Shown in pieces: positions 1 to 12,420 of a DNA stretch of 64,000 bases. Source of the DNA: Sophora flavescens. Lineage: Eukaryota; Streptophyta; Magnoliopsida; Fabales; Fabaceae. The translations under genes were made by a program, and so were the position numbers. Under the pieces are notes generated by a model. That model saw nothing but the letters and a program-made list of their open reading frames with translations. It ran no database searches and was not told the origin of the DNA. The first letter of the stretch is position 1. Each line of letters starts with the position of its first letter. The stretch spans positions 236,126,586-236,190,585 of the forward strand of contig CM061064.1 in assembly GCA_030762895.1 (NCBI GenBank), read 5' to 3'.

Positions 1-267
1 TATATCTATACTAATTAATAGGGGGAAATGCTGATTTTAGTGTAGCACAATGGTGCAAGCCAAATGTCAAGTAATGATTTTTTTTTTCCTAAAATTTTTA
101 TATATTTTTGTTTTAAAATATTTACAAACCGGTAAAGGTACAATGTTTTGGGAGTCAAACACGACAATCTCTGAATTGACATAAATAGAGGTAGAGCTAT
201 TCATATATTCTAATCTATTTTTTTTTTCTACATCCTTGCCTATGTTTTTTCTATTTTAAATAATAAA
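1..267 (+). mobile_element. Helitron-like 5' terminus, first copy (truncated by window start)
   Basis: The window opens with TATATCTATACTAATTAATA followed by GGGGGAAATGCTGATTTT. This nearly matches the sequence at 268-305, apparently lacking only the leading TC. Plant Helitrons start with TC, often with TCTATA..TAATTAATARGGGG, so this looks like a Helitron 5' end cut by the window edge. No coding sequence is visible. It may belong to another Helitron into which the 268 copy inserted, or be a duplicated end. The matching 3' end was not found in this window. Confidence 0.5.
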
Positions 268-503
268 TCTATATCTATACTAATTAATAAGGGGAATTGA
301 TGATTTTCTAATAAAGTGACACGTGTCGGCACCACATGATTTAAGAGGATTAATTGATCATTAGTAATAATCAAAGATGAACACTTAACACATAGTGTTA
401 CATCACTTATTGTAATATCATTTTAAAATAAAAATAATATTCAATTCTTTGCACTCAAATTATAGATAAAATTGTTTCAAGGTTTTTGCTGATCACTTTT
501 GTC

Positions 504-513
504 TATAAATAAA
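504..513 (+). promoter_or_regulatory. TATA-like box in Helitron 5' region
   Basis: TATAAATAAA stands about 240 bp inside the Helitron 5' end, upstream of the exon-like blocks. It may drive a chimeric transcript of the captured pieces. Only the motif is visible; no transcript evidence exists. Confidence 0.3.
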
Positions 514-1158
514 AAGCCTTGGAGATGAATGAGTACCACCATCATGAGTGAGAAAGAAATATTGAAAGCAACATGTGAAATAAGTCAAGAAAATGTTTGA
601 CATAGTGGACTTAATTTGAGATAAAGGAAAAAAAAAGTTTCGTACATATAGAGACACAATTCAAATTATTAATGATAACAATGCTATCAATAATAATAAT
701 AATTGAAGACCTAAGCATCACACGGGTTCAAAAACAGTAGTTATAAATAAAATTGGATACAAAATTCACATACAAACACAGGTACAACCAACCAGTTAAA
801 ACCAAATATTTATAGACAGATAGACCTAGGCTTATATTATAAATAAATAAAAAATTAGGTCAGTTTTTCTCTCCTCATTCATCCTCACTCACTCATCGCT
901 TTCCTTTCTTTCCCGAACCTTCCACTACCAGAGACAACCGCTCCGTTCTCCTCCACGTCGATCGCCCACCACCACGTGCGTGTCTTCTCTCTCGACGGTT
1001 TTGCTCTTTCTCCTCCTTCTCGTGTCAATTTATCAAATAAGTTGATTTAGTTGCTTTCTTTTTCTATATATGTTTATTTTATTTCATTATTAAAGATGAG
1101 TGTGTTTCACATATTTAGTTGCACATTTTAATGCTGATTCTATGATTTGATTTGCAGA

Positions 1159-2450
1159 TTAGTGAAGGTTTTCGCATCAATTCGAGTTTGAGGACGCAAG
1201 AACGCAACGGGAGATAATAGGAAGGGTTCCATCTCGCACCGCAGGCCCAACCGGGTAACCTCTTTTGATCAACCAATTCTAATTCTAATTTTGATGATTC
1301 CCTTATATCCATTCCATTGTAACTAACATCATTGATTCGCTCTTCTTTGACTTGGGTTCTGTTAGATCGTTAGGACAATTTTGTATCTTCTATTTAGTTT
1401 TTTTTTTATCAAGTTCTATCTAGTTTGTTTGTGGCTGTTTGATGTATGCTTTTGGCTGCTGTGCCTTTTTTTTTCTTCCCACTTCCAGCCATCTCTCACC
1501 CCTTGCTTTCTTCTTTGTAAAGAAAAAAACAAAACGACAAGATAAGCAAACTGGAGAGAGCACTCACGATATCAGGAGGAGTATTCCCATCTCAGAATAT
1601 ATTGACATGATCAAGCTGGAATCTGGGATAGATGATATAAACGAGAACAATTTATGGCATCATGCTGAGAAGAATCTTTTTGATTGTATCTCTGCGGTGG
1701 AAGATCTCCCCCCTATGTTGAAAGAAATGGTCGCCAAGAGTGAAGAAGATGTTTCTAAAATGCAAATAGGAAATAGCACACACAAAGAGCACAAGCAAGC
1801 AGAGGTAAGTTTTAAGTTTTTGTGGAAATTCTGACAAGTTATTTTAGCAATGCCATATTCCTATTAGTTTTTTATTCAGGTTTCATAATTTTATCTTCTT
1901 TGTACATATTTGAATTCTTTACTTTGTTTTTTTTTTCTTTTTTTCACATTCATTGTGGTTCCTCCACCACCCATCAATCATGTTCTATCTTGATGGGTGG
2001 AATCAAGTACTTAGTTGGTTAGTGTTTTGTCTTGAATCTTGTGATATCTCTGGTGTTTGTAGTAGTTTTACTCAGATTTTTGCACCCAAAAAAAAAAACT
2101 TACTTCAGCTTAGTTGCTGATGTAGTTTGGTAAAATGACAATTTATTGATAATGATGAGTATGAATGCTGGATGAGGATTTTGAACTGTTTGGTATTTTG
2201 TTTTAGCCTTTGAATCATCCCTTTGATAACATTTTAGTGGACATGATTTCTTGAGCCTTGCATAGGGTCTTTTTGTATAGTGTACTGATTGTGCTAACCA
2301 AGTCTAAATCAGCAGGGCGACTTGGGCAAGATGGAGGCATTGATCATTGATGACGGCCCAGCTGAAGTTGGAAAGCTTGAAGAGAAGAAGGAAGGGTTGT
2401 AGGCTGAGATCAAGGACATCAAGGACATCTCCTTTATCGATGCACTTTAG
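1159..2450 (+). pseudogene. Captured gene fragment with three exon-like blocks (unknown product)
   Basis: This is Helitron body before the first LTR fragment. A CT-rich leader (about 865-1020) precedes an acceptor-like TTTGCAG at about 1158, a short block to about 1254 (GGGTAACC donor), a second block from about 1522 to 1804 ending AGAG|GTAAGT, and a third from 2316 (after AATCAGCAG) to TAG at 2450. Blocks two and three join in phase. Block two reads ...RRSIPISEYIDMIKLESG..., rich in acidic and hydrophobic residues. Block three reads GDLGKMEALIIDDGPAEVGK..., has an in-frame TAG at 2399-2401, then AEIKDIKDISFIDAL and a second stop. The family was not recognised. The internal stop and the absence of an obvious start suggest a pseudogene caught in the Helitron. 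Confidence 0.45.
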
Positions 2451-2474
2451 CACAATTAGCCCCCGCAATAGATC

Positions 2475-3724
2475 TTTCCTTGATACATGAATGCAGATAT
2501 TGCACTAAAATCTACATGTCTAAGACCGGTGTATCGGTCTAGATTTCGTGATTTGCACACTTTTTGACATAAGGTCAGTTATGGTTTAATTGAGATATTA
2601 AACTTAGTAGTTAAGATAATGGGTTGTCGCGAAACTTTTTAGTTCCGACATATAAAGAATGAACACAAAGAAAAACAGCGAGAATAAAATGTTTTACATG
2701 CATTTTTCATTTTATTGTGGTAAATGTGCCTAAAGGTTTTATGCATGGTACCTTGGTAGGTATCCATGTTATGTGATGCATTTCACCTTTGGGTGAAATG
2801 AAAGGGGGCCTAGGAAAGGTTGGGCTAATTACGACTATTTCAGGAGCTCGGATATTACTAATATTTTATAGGCCGAGTTAATTACAACTATCGTTGGATG
2901 TTCTTGTGAACTACTTACGATGATGGTTGGAGCTCGTATCCTACCGAGTTATGTACTTAAATAGTTGGAACTCGGAACCTTGACAGGCCAAATTATTTGA
3001 AACTTGCCATAACTGGCAATGTTTATATTCTGCCTTATTCGGCAATGAGAGCCTAATCAGCTCATCTATTGGTTGGTTGGAGCTCCGAAGATTAGGTCTC
3101 AAAGTTAGTTGATGAATATTGAAGTGTAATGGTTTTTAAAGAAGTTACGACTGACGGGTATGAAACCCTTTGATATATATTTAAATATATTGTTGTCTTT
3201 AATATTTGTGATTAAGTGGTAATTGAGAGTCGTACATGTGGTTGTCGTTTTAAAATCCATATATTGGAACTCACCCTTGCATATACAGGTTCTTCTGTCT
3301 TTGCTATCGTACCTTGATACACGAATGTAGATATTGCAGAAGAGTTCCTTAAGTCAGTTGGAGACTTAAGTCCTGATTGCGGGAAAAGATGTGTGATCAT
3401 AGGGATGATCACGAGGTCTTATCAGTGAGTGTCTTTTAGAGTGACCAGCTTAGGATTTCTTTTAGGTGGTATGTTTTGAGAAAATTTGTGTAGGTATTTT
3501 GAAAACATTTACATGGTTTAAAATTTTGTTGTGAATAATATGTTTTATTTTATTTTTTTTACTATTGTGATGAGTACGTTACGTACTACACTATTCAAAG
3601 GAAATTGTTTTACACCCAGATTTTATGACTTCAAACAAAATAATTTTTCCGAAAGCAACCAGCAAAATTCTTTTAATTTATTTCCGCACGTGATAGTATA
3701 TAAATGCTCAAGGGGGGTGTTACA
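2475..3724 (+). mobile_element. Truncated LTR (3' part), relative of LTR B
   Basis: The sequence tracks the distal half of LTR B (28178-44772): the GTCTAAGACCGGTGTATCGG stretch, the CTTGATACACGAATG stretch, the GAGTGACCAGCTTAGG box and the tail ending GGGGGTGTTACA at 3724, which is a typical ...CA LTR end. The 5' half of the LTR is missing and there is no primer site after 3724. A short piece near 2478-2505 resembles the later 3310-3340 segment, so the fragment is also rearranged. It is non-coding. Confidence 0.6.
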
Positions 3725-3788
3725 AATAACAATATCCGAACCAAATAAAATTTGTTTGGTTTGATTCGGTTCGAACCAAAAAATATTA

Positions 3789-3822
<34 letters not shown>

Positions 3823-4189
3823 ATATTAAATTATATATACCTTAAAATATAAGTATGTAAAAATTAAAACATCAAGAACATGACAACTCCACTTTTACTA
3901 TTTGCCAATTTATGATTGGTTGACAGTGTAAAAAAACTTTACACTGTCAGTGTATAAAAATAAATTCAAAAAAAAAAGTATCAGCAAAAAAAAATTATTA
4001 GGAAAAAAATTAAGGAAAACGTAAAAAAAATATAAAAAGTAAAAAAAAAGTAAAAAAAATGAATTTTTTTTAAAAAAATAAGCATAAAAAAAATTAAAGA
4101 TTTTCAAAAAAAAAAATTTAAAAAAAATACAAAAAATCATAGTGTTGACATGTGTATTTACAGTAAAATTGTCTATCCAACTTTTATAT
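3725..4189. other. AT-rich spacer with simple repeats and a short hairpin
   Basis: No gene is present. It holds a GGTTCGAACC palindrome (about 3767), an (AT)n run (about 3789-3811), a perfect inverted repeat GACAGTGTAAA/TTTACACTGTC at 3923-3949, and long A-rich/T-rich tracts to about 4135. The hairpin could be a MITE end, but no partner end or target duplication was identified. Confidence 0.5.
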
Positions 4190-7100
4190 TAGTATATATT
4201 TTGTGCACGAAAAGACCAAAATGTCCCTAGTTTTCTACCAATTCTCAAGTGTGCAATAAACTACTTGTCGTCTCAATTCAACCACACCTCCTGCAACCAT
4301 GACCACTCATTTGTCATGATTACTTTAGGTGTGAAATGTCCAAAATGCCCTTAGTCTTTAAAGGAATTACAAGTTGGTCCCTAAGTAATTTTACCATTTT
4401 GTCCCTAAGGCAATTTATTTGGACAAAAATACCCTCCCTTCACCCTTATGTGCGCTGCCCTCCCTTTCATTTAGCACGACTTAGGCAAATTGTGCTTCAT
4501 TTTGTGTCATCTTCCTTAAGACAAACACTTTTTCTCTAAGAACATCCAAGAACACTTTGTTGATTTTGTGAAGAACTTGATCAAATCTCATCATTTCTTC
4601 AAGCATCAAGAGGTGATTTCTTCTCTCCATGATCAATCATGTCTTCTTCATTGATTTTCTTGTTTCAAGCCATGATTATCATGTTTTCAATTCTTAGATC
4701 TAGAACTTTAAAAATCTCTAGAAAATTGTAGAAAAATCCAATGAACTTGAAACCAATTTCTATGATCTTATAATCATGTATACTCTTATCATCTAGGAGC
4801 ATGTGATCAACAAAAATTTCTTACCCTTTTGTTCATACATGGCCGAACCTATGTTCATAGGTGAGGAAAGAGTTTTTGTTTCAAACTTTGTTAAACAAGT
4901 GTTGATCTATGATCTCTAGTCCATTCTTTTGTTGATTCAAGTGATTAGAGAATCAAAACATACTCTAAACCAAATTTGTTGTTGATGGCCGAAATCTTAA
5001 ACTTTGTAGTTAAGATGATTTTGGTTCAATTTTTGATAAGTAAGCCTTGATTATGTTTTAATCATACTTAAGGATCATTGATCTAAGAGGTGAGAAATTT
5101 GAAAGTTCCTAGCCTTTTGTTCTTGACAAGGCCGAAACCCAAACTTTTTAGATTTAGTTTGTTTTGTTTGTTGTTTGTTAATTTTGATTGTAATTCGCTG
5201 TGAAGGATCAAATCGGTAAGCTGTGTCACCGGAACCGGAATCAAAGACTTTATGGACTCAAATTGGTAACTTCAAGAGGTAAGGAGAGCTTACCTGAGGG
5301 ATTTGAGATAGCCACATGCTATCTACGTGTTGTCTGTGTATTATCTGGGTGTTTATCTGCTTTAAGTTGATTACTGTTTTGTTTAACTATATGATTATGT
5401 GATGTGATGTGATGTGGTTAGTTGATTATATGGCTAAAACTGTGATATGGTTATATTTGTGATGCATGCTATATCCGTGAAGTATGCTTTATCTATTATC
5501 TATACTGAATATCTGTTATTGATTGCTGGAGTGTGAAACCTGACAGTAGTAAGAGTTTAATTAATTCAAAAGATTAAAAACTTGTTAAGTTTACACAAAT
5601 AATCCAAGTGATTTAATAGTGTAAAATAGTGTAAAAGTGGAAAAATAATATTTTATTAATTTTCCGGCGATTGATGAGTCAATGAGTGCCAGAGAGGGCG
5701 TGAATCAGTGAAAATATTTCACAGGTGCTCGTTTTAGCAAAATATATTTCACGATAATGGAAAAGGATATTTGGAATAATAAAGTGACAAAATATATTTC
5801 AGTTAAAAAGCCATTTTGACATTTTTGTGAAGAAAATGAGAAAAATACTTTAATTATTTTTAAGTTGAATTATGAAAAGGTTATTAGAAAATTGATATAA
5901 TTTTCTTCAAAATAAATATTTTCAAGTGTGAAAATACTTTAGAAAAGGGAAAGATTTATTCTTGACTTAAACACACTTTAAATGATTTATAAAATGATTT
6001 TGACGGAAATGAATTTCGGAACTTGGTTTTGATGAGTTGTTTTTCACAGAAAGAAAACTGTGTTTGAAAGTGGAAGTTGTGAGGACCTAGATAACCAAAA
6101 CCGTCGGGCTAGTGTTCCTAGAAGTAAGTAAGTAGACTACATGTCCTGTATGTGTCGTGGGTTAAAGTCCCAGTTGACATAATTGAAATCCGTGTCCTGT
6201 GTGTCATGGGTTAGAGTCCTAGTTGGCACAGTTGAATCCATATTCAATGTGTTGTGGGTTAGAGTCCCAGTTAACATATTTGAATCTCCGTTCGGTGTGT
6301 TGTGGGTTAGAGTCCCAATTAATACATTTGAATCTTTGATGTGTGTGTCGAGGGTTAGAGTCCCTAGTCACACATTTTAATATCTATTTTGTCGAGGGTT
6401 AGAGTCCCTAGTCACACAATTGAATATCTGTTATGTCGAGGGTTAGAGTCCTTAGTCACACAGTTGAATATTTGTTTTGTGTGCGTCGAGGGTTAGATTC
6501 CCTAGTCACACATTTGAATATTTGTTTTGTGTGTGTCGAGGGTTAAAGTCCCTAGTCATACATTTAAATATCTGTTGTGCCGAGGGTTAGAGTCCCTAGT
6601 CACACATTTGAATATCTGTTGTGTCGAGGGTTAGAGTCCCTTGTCACACATTTGAATATCCGTGGTGTCGAGGGTTAGAGTCCCAAGTCACACAGTTGAA
6701 TCTCTGTTTTGTGTGTCTGGGGTTAGGAGAGTCCCAAGTCACACAGTTGAATCTCTATTTTGTGTGTCGGGGGTTAGAGTCCCAAGTCACACAGTTGAAT
6801 CTCTGTTTTGTGAGTCATGGGTTAAAGTCCCGGATTGGCACGTTTTGATTTCGTGTCCGGTGGTGAGAATGAATGAAAGTGATTAGTAAGAAAAATGAAT
6901 ATTAAGGTTGGGTGATAGATGGGGAATTTTCTTGTAACTTTATAAATTGCGATGAATGTCGGGTATAAGACCCTGTGGACTGAGTTATTACTCTGTGATC
7001 ATTGTTTATATATTGTGGATATCATGAATATGTTGTTTTGTGTTTTTACGCATGTGGATATCTGATTAAAGTCCATATATTGGCGTCTCACCCTTACAAA

Positions 7101-7613
7101 TATATCAGGTTTCTTCTTGTATTGCTGTTGTACACTGGTACACTAGTGCAGATGGAGCTGAGAAGTTTCCCTAAGTCTTTCGGGACTTAGTTTTAGATAC
7201 TTGAAGAGGTATTTTGATTGTGGGAATGACAATGGAGTCCTTCTGATAAATGTCTTGTAGAACGACCAACTTAGGAATCTTGGTTGGGTGGTGTGTAAAA
7301 TAGGTCAGTAACTTTGGTGTTGTACTTTAATCTTAAGTTTAATTTTCTGTTTTGGAAATTGAAACTTAATTATTAAAAGTTGTATGCCTTGACGGCTTTA
7401 TTATGAATGTGATTATCTCTTTGTGTGATGATGTACAGTGTGTTTTTAATGTTTTAGCCTCTGTATCATGTTTCTAGAGCTTTCCGTTAAAGAAAAATTT
7501 TACACCCAAGTTTTCTGACTTAAATAAAATAATTTTCCAAAAGCAACCAACAAATATAATTTTTAATTTATTTCCGCACGTATTATGAAGTAATGCCCAA
7601 GTGGGGTGTTACA
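4190..7613 (+). mobile_element. Truncated LTR E (gypsy-type), 5' part missing
   Basis: The first part (about 4200-4400) resembles LTR A (AAGACCAAAATG..., GGTGTGAAATGTCCAAA, GGAATTACAAGTTGGTCCCT). The end, GTGGGGTGTTACA at 7613, is a standard LTR end. The last 283 bp (7331-7613) match 44773-45053 closely, so both belong to one family, here called E. No primer site follows 7613, so this is a fragment or solo LTR rather than a 5' LTR. It contains the tandem array described separately. No protein-coding region was found; the short reading frames in the array are repeat artefacts. Confidence 0.6.
6141..6845 (+). repeat. Minisatellite, about 15 units of 40-50 bp, inside LTR E
   Basis: Each unit has the frame GTCGAGGGTTAGAGTCCCTAG followed by TCACACA.TTGAATATCTGT. 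About fifteen GGGTTAGAGTCC-like boxes can be counted. The outer units (GTGGGTTAGAGTCCCAGTTAAC type) are more diverged than the central ones, as expected from repeated local expansion. The unit contains GGGTTAGAGTCCC, in which GGG and CCC can pair. Confidence 0.85.
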
Positions 7614-8545
7614 CTAACTGTATTCTTCAATTGTTCGTAATCTTTGATTCTCACTAAATTCAAATCTCAGATTTCTTCACCTCCATATTCATCTCTTTGT
7701 TTGGTAAGTTGCTGTCACTGCGATTGTTAATTGCTTCGTAATCTCAGATTTTATGATTTCTGAATTTGAGCCTCTTCTCCTTCTTCCTTAGGATTTGCAC
7801 TTTGATTCAATTTTTGAATCGCTCACCAAAGGTTAGTTATGAATTTTGAACATGAATGTTGTTCTGAATTTGTTTGGAATGTTGTTATGAATTTTTAGTT
7901 TCCTCTTTTTTCTGCATTTTTTTTGTATGTAAGAATGCAAAACTCTGATGTTTTTCATTATTGCACTCAAGCATTTTGAAAGAATGTGTTAGCTTTGTTT
8001 TTTTAGGAACAGGTCTTCTACTCTTCTTTAGTGGGTGGAGTGGTTGATGTTGGCATCTTATAATCTATTTTTGTTAGATAAACTCTGTTTCTTTTTATTT
8101 AATATTCATGTGCCATTAATAGGGTATATCATATTAACATCCTATGTCTCTATTTTCCATTTCATCTTTCTTATCTTTTCCTTCTCCATCAAACTTAGGT
8201 GAATTAAAAGTCAACCTTCTTGTTGCCAACTTTTTCAAGTCCGGGCTTAAAAGCTCCATGTATATATTGATTTCTAAAGAGGACTTCTATTTTATACTCT
8301 ATTTGTGCAAAATTCTTTGAGTTAGTAAATGCTAGATAATCATGTTAAATCCTAAAATTCAGCAGAGATAAAAGAGTGTTCTAGTTTACAGTTTCTAAGA
8401 TAATTGTATGATGACATCAATTACCATTCCATCAAGGTTGTATTGTATCACTCTCTGCAGATAGGACTTCTTTACATTTGGTAATTAACTGATGTTTAGA
8501 GTGTTATAGAACATTAAAGATTTTTAATGAAATAGCTTCACATTG
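7614..8545. other. Unassigned stretch between two LTRs, gene-leader-like
   Basis: No long reading frame. The start is CT-rich with TTTGGTAAGTTGCT (donor-like) at about 7700 and TTCCTTAGGATTTGC (acceptor-like) at about 7790, the look of a 5' UTR with an intron. It does not resemble the neighbouring LTRs. It may be Helitron body or another captured fragment isolated between insertions. Nothing identifies it. Confidence 0.35.
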
Positions 8546-11500
8546 TGTAACACCCCGTTTTTACTGTTTTTCAGTATCGGTAGAATTTTTAATTCTTTAT
8601 ATTTTTTTATCTGAGATCTAGAAAATGATTTTGGATAAAACAAAATCATAATTATACTCTACCTTATGGTAGAAGGTTACGGTAAAAATTTATGTTTAAA
8701 ATTCAGACGAAACCCGGTCTGCGTTTTAACTGCAGTAAGATTTTACTGATAAGAAAACCTAAATTTGACTCGTGAACGAAATGGTTAGACTTTATATTTC
8801 GTTTCCAACGATATGGTGTATTTTAAAAAATTTCAAAATAAATAAGTTATTATGCTTATTCGGGCGTAAACCCTAATCGGGAAATCGACGGAATCAAGAA
8901 TGGATATACAGAGATAGAACCGGACACGGGAGGAGCTGAGCCATGGATCGAGTCACCACCATGACTCACCAAGTCAAATTGAACCATGGTTAAGTCAAGA
9001 CAATTTCAAATTGACTTCTCCTCCTCATTTGTGCTGCTAAACTCAGTCACACCTCTTTCAACCATGACCACTCAATTGTAATGATTACTTTGGGTGTGAA
9101 ATGTCCAAATCACCCTTGGCTTTTAAAGGAATTACAAGTTGGTCCCTAAGTGAGTTTACCATCATGTCCTTAAGTAAAAAAATATTGGACCAAACTAACC
9201 TTCATCTCATCCATATGTGCACTTCCATTTAGCCATACTTAGGCAAATTTTCTCTCATTTCTTGACATCTTCATCAAGAACACCATACTTTCTCTTATGA
9301 ACTCATAAAAACACTCTGTTGATTTTGTGAAGGACTTGATCAATTTCATCACTCTTTCTCATCATCAAGAGGTGATTTCTTCTCTTCATGATCACTCAAT
9401 TCTTTCTCTTCACATATTTCATGATTTCAAGCTATGAATAATGAACTTTCATTTTCATGAAGCAATCTTCAAAAATCTCTATAAAATCATAGAAAAATCC
9501 TTTTAATGTGATTCCAATTTCTATGATCTTCATATGACTTATATTTTCATCATCCAAGAGCTTAAAAAATTTAGAGATCTCTATCCTACTTTTCTTGTCT
9601 TGGGCCGAACCTAACTCCTAAATGGATTAGATGGTTTTTCCATTTTTAACTTGTTGTTTTGTTGACTGTTCATGGATAGGTTTTAAGTACAAAACCTTGG
9701 AGCCCTAGGGGACCATCATTCTCTTCTTGCTTGAGTTTTAAGTGACCAACAAAGGTATGGGGGAGATTACCATCATCCTACCTTAGGGTAGACATGTTGA
9801 TGGTTTTTTGGTGTTATTTAGTGTAAATGGTCTTGTAAATCATAAGTGTGTGATTTATTGTTTTATATGTGTGTGATCCTCTTGGAGGATTTGGTTGATG
9901 TTTGATTGTGATATATGTTTATATTGGTGTGATTGATCTTTAATTGGAACCTTGGTTAATGATTGATTGTTTTGTAAAACAAAAATGCCTAACATGATGA
10001 ACTAAGACCATTCGTCCATGAAGAGTTTAATTGGTTCTATGAAGTTATAAATTGTTTGAATAGTTTTTATGAGGATTGCATGGTCACATAAGAATATAGA
10101 AATTGGTTTGGATTGATTTGGATGTGTATATTGAAAGTTATGATTTTATGAGTCCTTAGAGACTAAAATACAAATTCTGGGAATTTCGGGGACTGTCCTG
10201 AAATTCATGTTTTGTGTACTGTGATGGTAGTACTTGATGAGAGGAACCATAGAAATTGGTATGAGGACATTTGGATTATTATACTAAAAGTTATGGACTT
10301 TTTAACAATCAAGGACCTTTTTGCAAATATTGAAGAATATGAGACCCAAAAATATAATCTTTTGGAAAATTGTTGGCAACTGAAAATAAATTCAAATGAA
10401 GTTGGTTTGGTGTGATTTGGAGTTTTAAATAAAAAGTTACAAGGTTTTAAGTTAAAAAGGACCTTTTTGTAATTAATGAAAATTTAGGGACTAAATTGCA
10501 ATTTTCGAAAATAAATGTAATTGGACAGTTAGAAACTATTTTTCATGTTTCTAAAACTTCAAAATGAGTTTTGGACTATTAGAGTGTAGAACAGTTGAAA
10601 AAGGATTTACGCGTTTTACAAACTTAACGACGTTCGGTCAAATTTTTAGGAATTTTGTATACATAAAAAGGAAAACTGTAAAAACAGTGTTTCAACATAT
10701 TAGTACGAGGAAAACTGTAAGAACCATGGTTTCAAAAATACGGTTTTTGGGCCTAAGTTCAGTAAAAAGCGTTGAAGCCGTTGTTTAAACGTTTTAAGGA
10801 TTTTTGAGGAAATGTTTTGGAGAAATTGATACCTAAGTATCTTTGAGGGAAATTATTCTTGAAAATGGATTTGATTTTATATAAAGGTTTAGATTTTAAG
10901 CCAAAAGGATTTTTGTCTTCAATGACGAGATTTACTGCAAAATGTAAAAACCTGAGTCAAGAACGACTTAGTGAAAATACGAACGTAATAGTTTATGATG
11001 TGGGGTGGAACACGACCTTATGTCATAAAGTATGGATAATTTATTATCCATATTCCATAAAATTTAATGGACTCAGAATGATTTGTTTTATTGAAAGCCA
11101 AAGAAAAAGGCTCAACTAGAAAAGTACATAGAAATAAATAATTGGACTTATGTTCCAATCTCATAATGTGCTAGGTTTTGTAATCAAGTATTTTAAGATA
11201 CCTTCGCACAAAGATGAAAGGTTACTTGAGAACGTTAGCTCGATGTTAAGTACCGGTGATTCGGACTTAAGAACATCTAGCATCTGATAGAGCCCGTTGA
11301 ATAGATCCGTTGGAATCAAGATGTCATCCGGTGGATAGACGAGAAGAACACATTTTTTGGGCAAAGTTTGCCTAAACACATAGTGAAACTATGTTCTGTA
11401 AGGCTGTTGTGCCTAGGAGATCGAGCTAACACTTTAATGCGGGTACGAATTCCGTAGTGATGATCTATTGATGCTTGGGGATGTCGGGGTATGAAATACT

Positions 11501-12404
11501 CACAAGGGCTCAGTTGGTAGCTCCTTCTGTGGAGTGGTGATTTTCAATGCACCAACATACTCAACTAGACGCTACCTGTTTTCTGGTAGTGTAGGATGTT
11601 CCATAAAAAGCCAATGTGCACGATGATGACTATGGACACATTCTATTGCCCAAGCCTGGCGTAGTCCCGAACAATCCTCCGAACCACTCTCTCCGACTGT
11701 TTGTTAAAACCATGGTATAGGGGATCAGAGGTCATTCCTCGAGTCATAAATGTCTCTTATCTAGGAAAAGCGGTGCCTTGTGATTATGTTGTTGTGAAAC
11801 ATTATTATTTCTGTGGTGATGGATGATATAACTGTTTATTGATATTTGTAGTACCTGTGTGTCATACCACTGCATGTCTGCATTAAGTGAGATGAACGGA
11901 AATCTCACCTCATTTCTGTATTTTCTGGTTTGCTGTCTTCTATCTTGTGTTGGACGAAGATGATGACAACATTGTTTCTCCTTCACATCCTGCTGGAGTT
12001 TGAGAGTACTTGGAAACATGAACACAGTCTCGATGGCTTTAGTGCAGTGGACTTTTGTCAGTATTTTGTGTCTGGCCAGTCTCGTGTTTATGTTATATTT
12101 TTGTGGAGCTATGTCTCTAAAGATATTATTATTATAAACATGTTTCCAGTCTGTTGTTATTTACTGGTGTTAGTATTTCCACCTTCTTTCTGAATATGTA
12201 TGACTGATGGTACTTGGAACTTGGTTTGTATAATATTGATGCATAAGTTGATGTTATATGTTAAAGAGTATGTATGGTATTATTTGCGAAAGAGAAAAAA
12301 AATAATAAACCCATATTTTTGGCAAAATAATTATTTTCCGCTTTACTCGGTCTTATAAAAATAGAAATGTCACAGACAATGTAGCGCCAGAGAAGGGTGT
12401 TACA
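8546..12404 (+). repeat. Element A 5' LTR (3859 bp)
   Basis: Starts TGTAACACCC and ends GGTGTTACA. It aligns collinearly with the 3' copy at 16956-26943 outside the LINE. It contains the conserved module at about 8703-8790 (CAGACGAAACCCGGTCTGCG, then CAGTAAGATTTTACTG). It has no coding content. Confidence 0.9.
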
Positions 12405-12408
12405 ATTT

Positions 12409-12420
12409 TGGTATCAGAGC
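12409..12420 (+). other. Primer-binding site, tRNA-iMet, element A
   Basis: TGGTATCAGAGC lies four bases after the 5' LTR end. It is complementary to the 3' end of plant initiator methionine tRNA, the usual primer of Tekay-type gypsy elements. Confidence 0.9.

Noticed and set aside
1439..1560. Start of the 131-residue frame at 1439 as a true N terminus
   Set aside because: The first part is a T-rich intron-like stretch; the exon more likely begins after TTTGTAAAG at about 1521.
3910..4140. Phe-rich minus-strand frame that looks like a membrane protein
   Set aside because: Translation of poly(A)/poly(T) tracts.
6141..6845. Regular spaced repeats resembling a CRISPR array
   Set aside because: This is plant LTR DNA; the spacers are themselves repeated, and there are no cas genes.
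6183..6886. Reading frames with repeated VRVPSHTFES-type peptides
   Set aside because: They are translations of the minisatellite in several frames; no start context or family match.
4190..7613. 5' LTR of a complete element
   Set aside because: No primer-binding site or gag follows 7613.
10212..11119. Short plus-strand frames within LTR A
   Set aside because: Non-coding LTR; partly disrupted in the 3' LTR copy and without domains.
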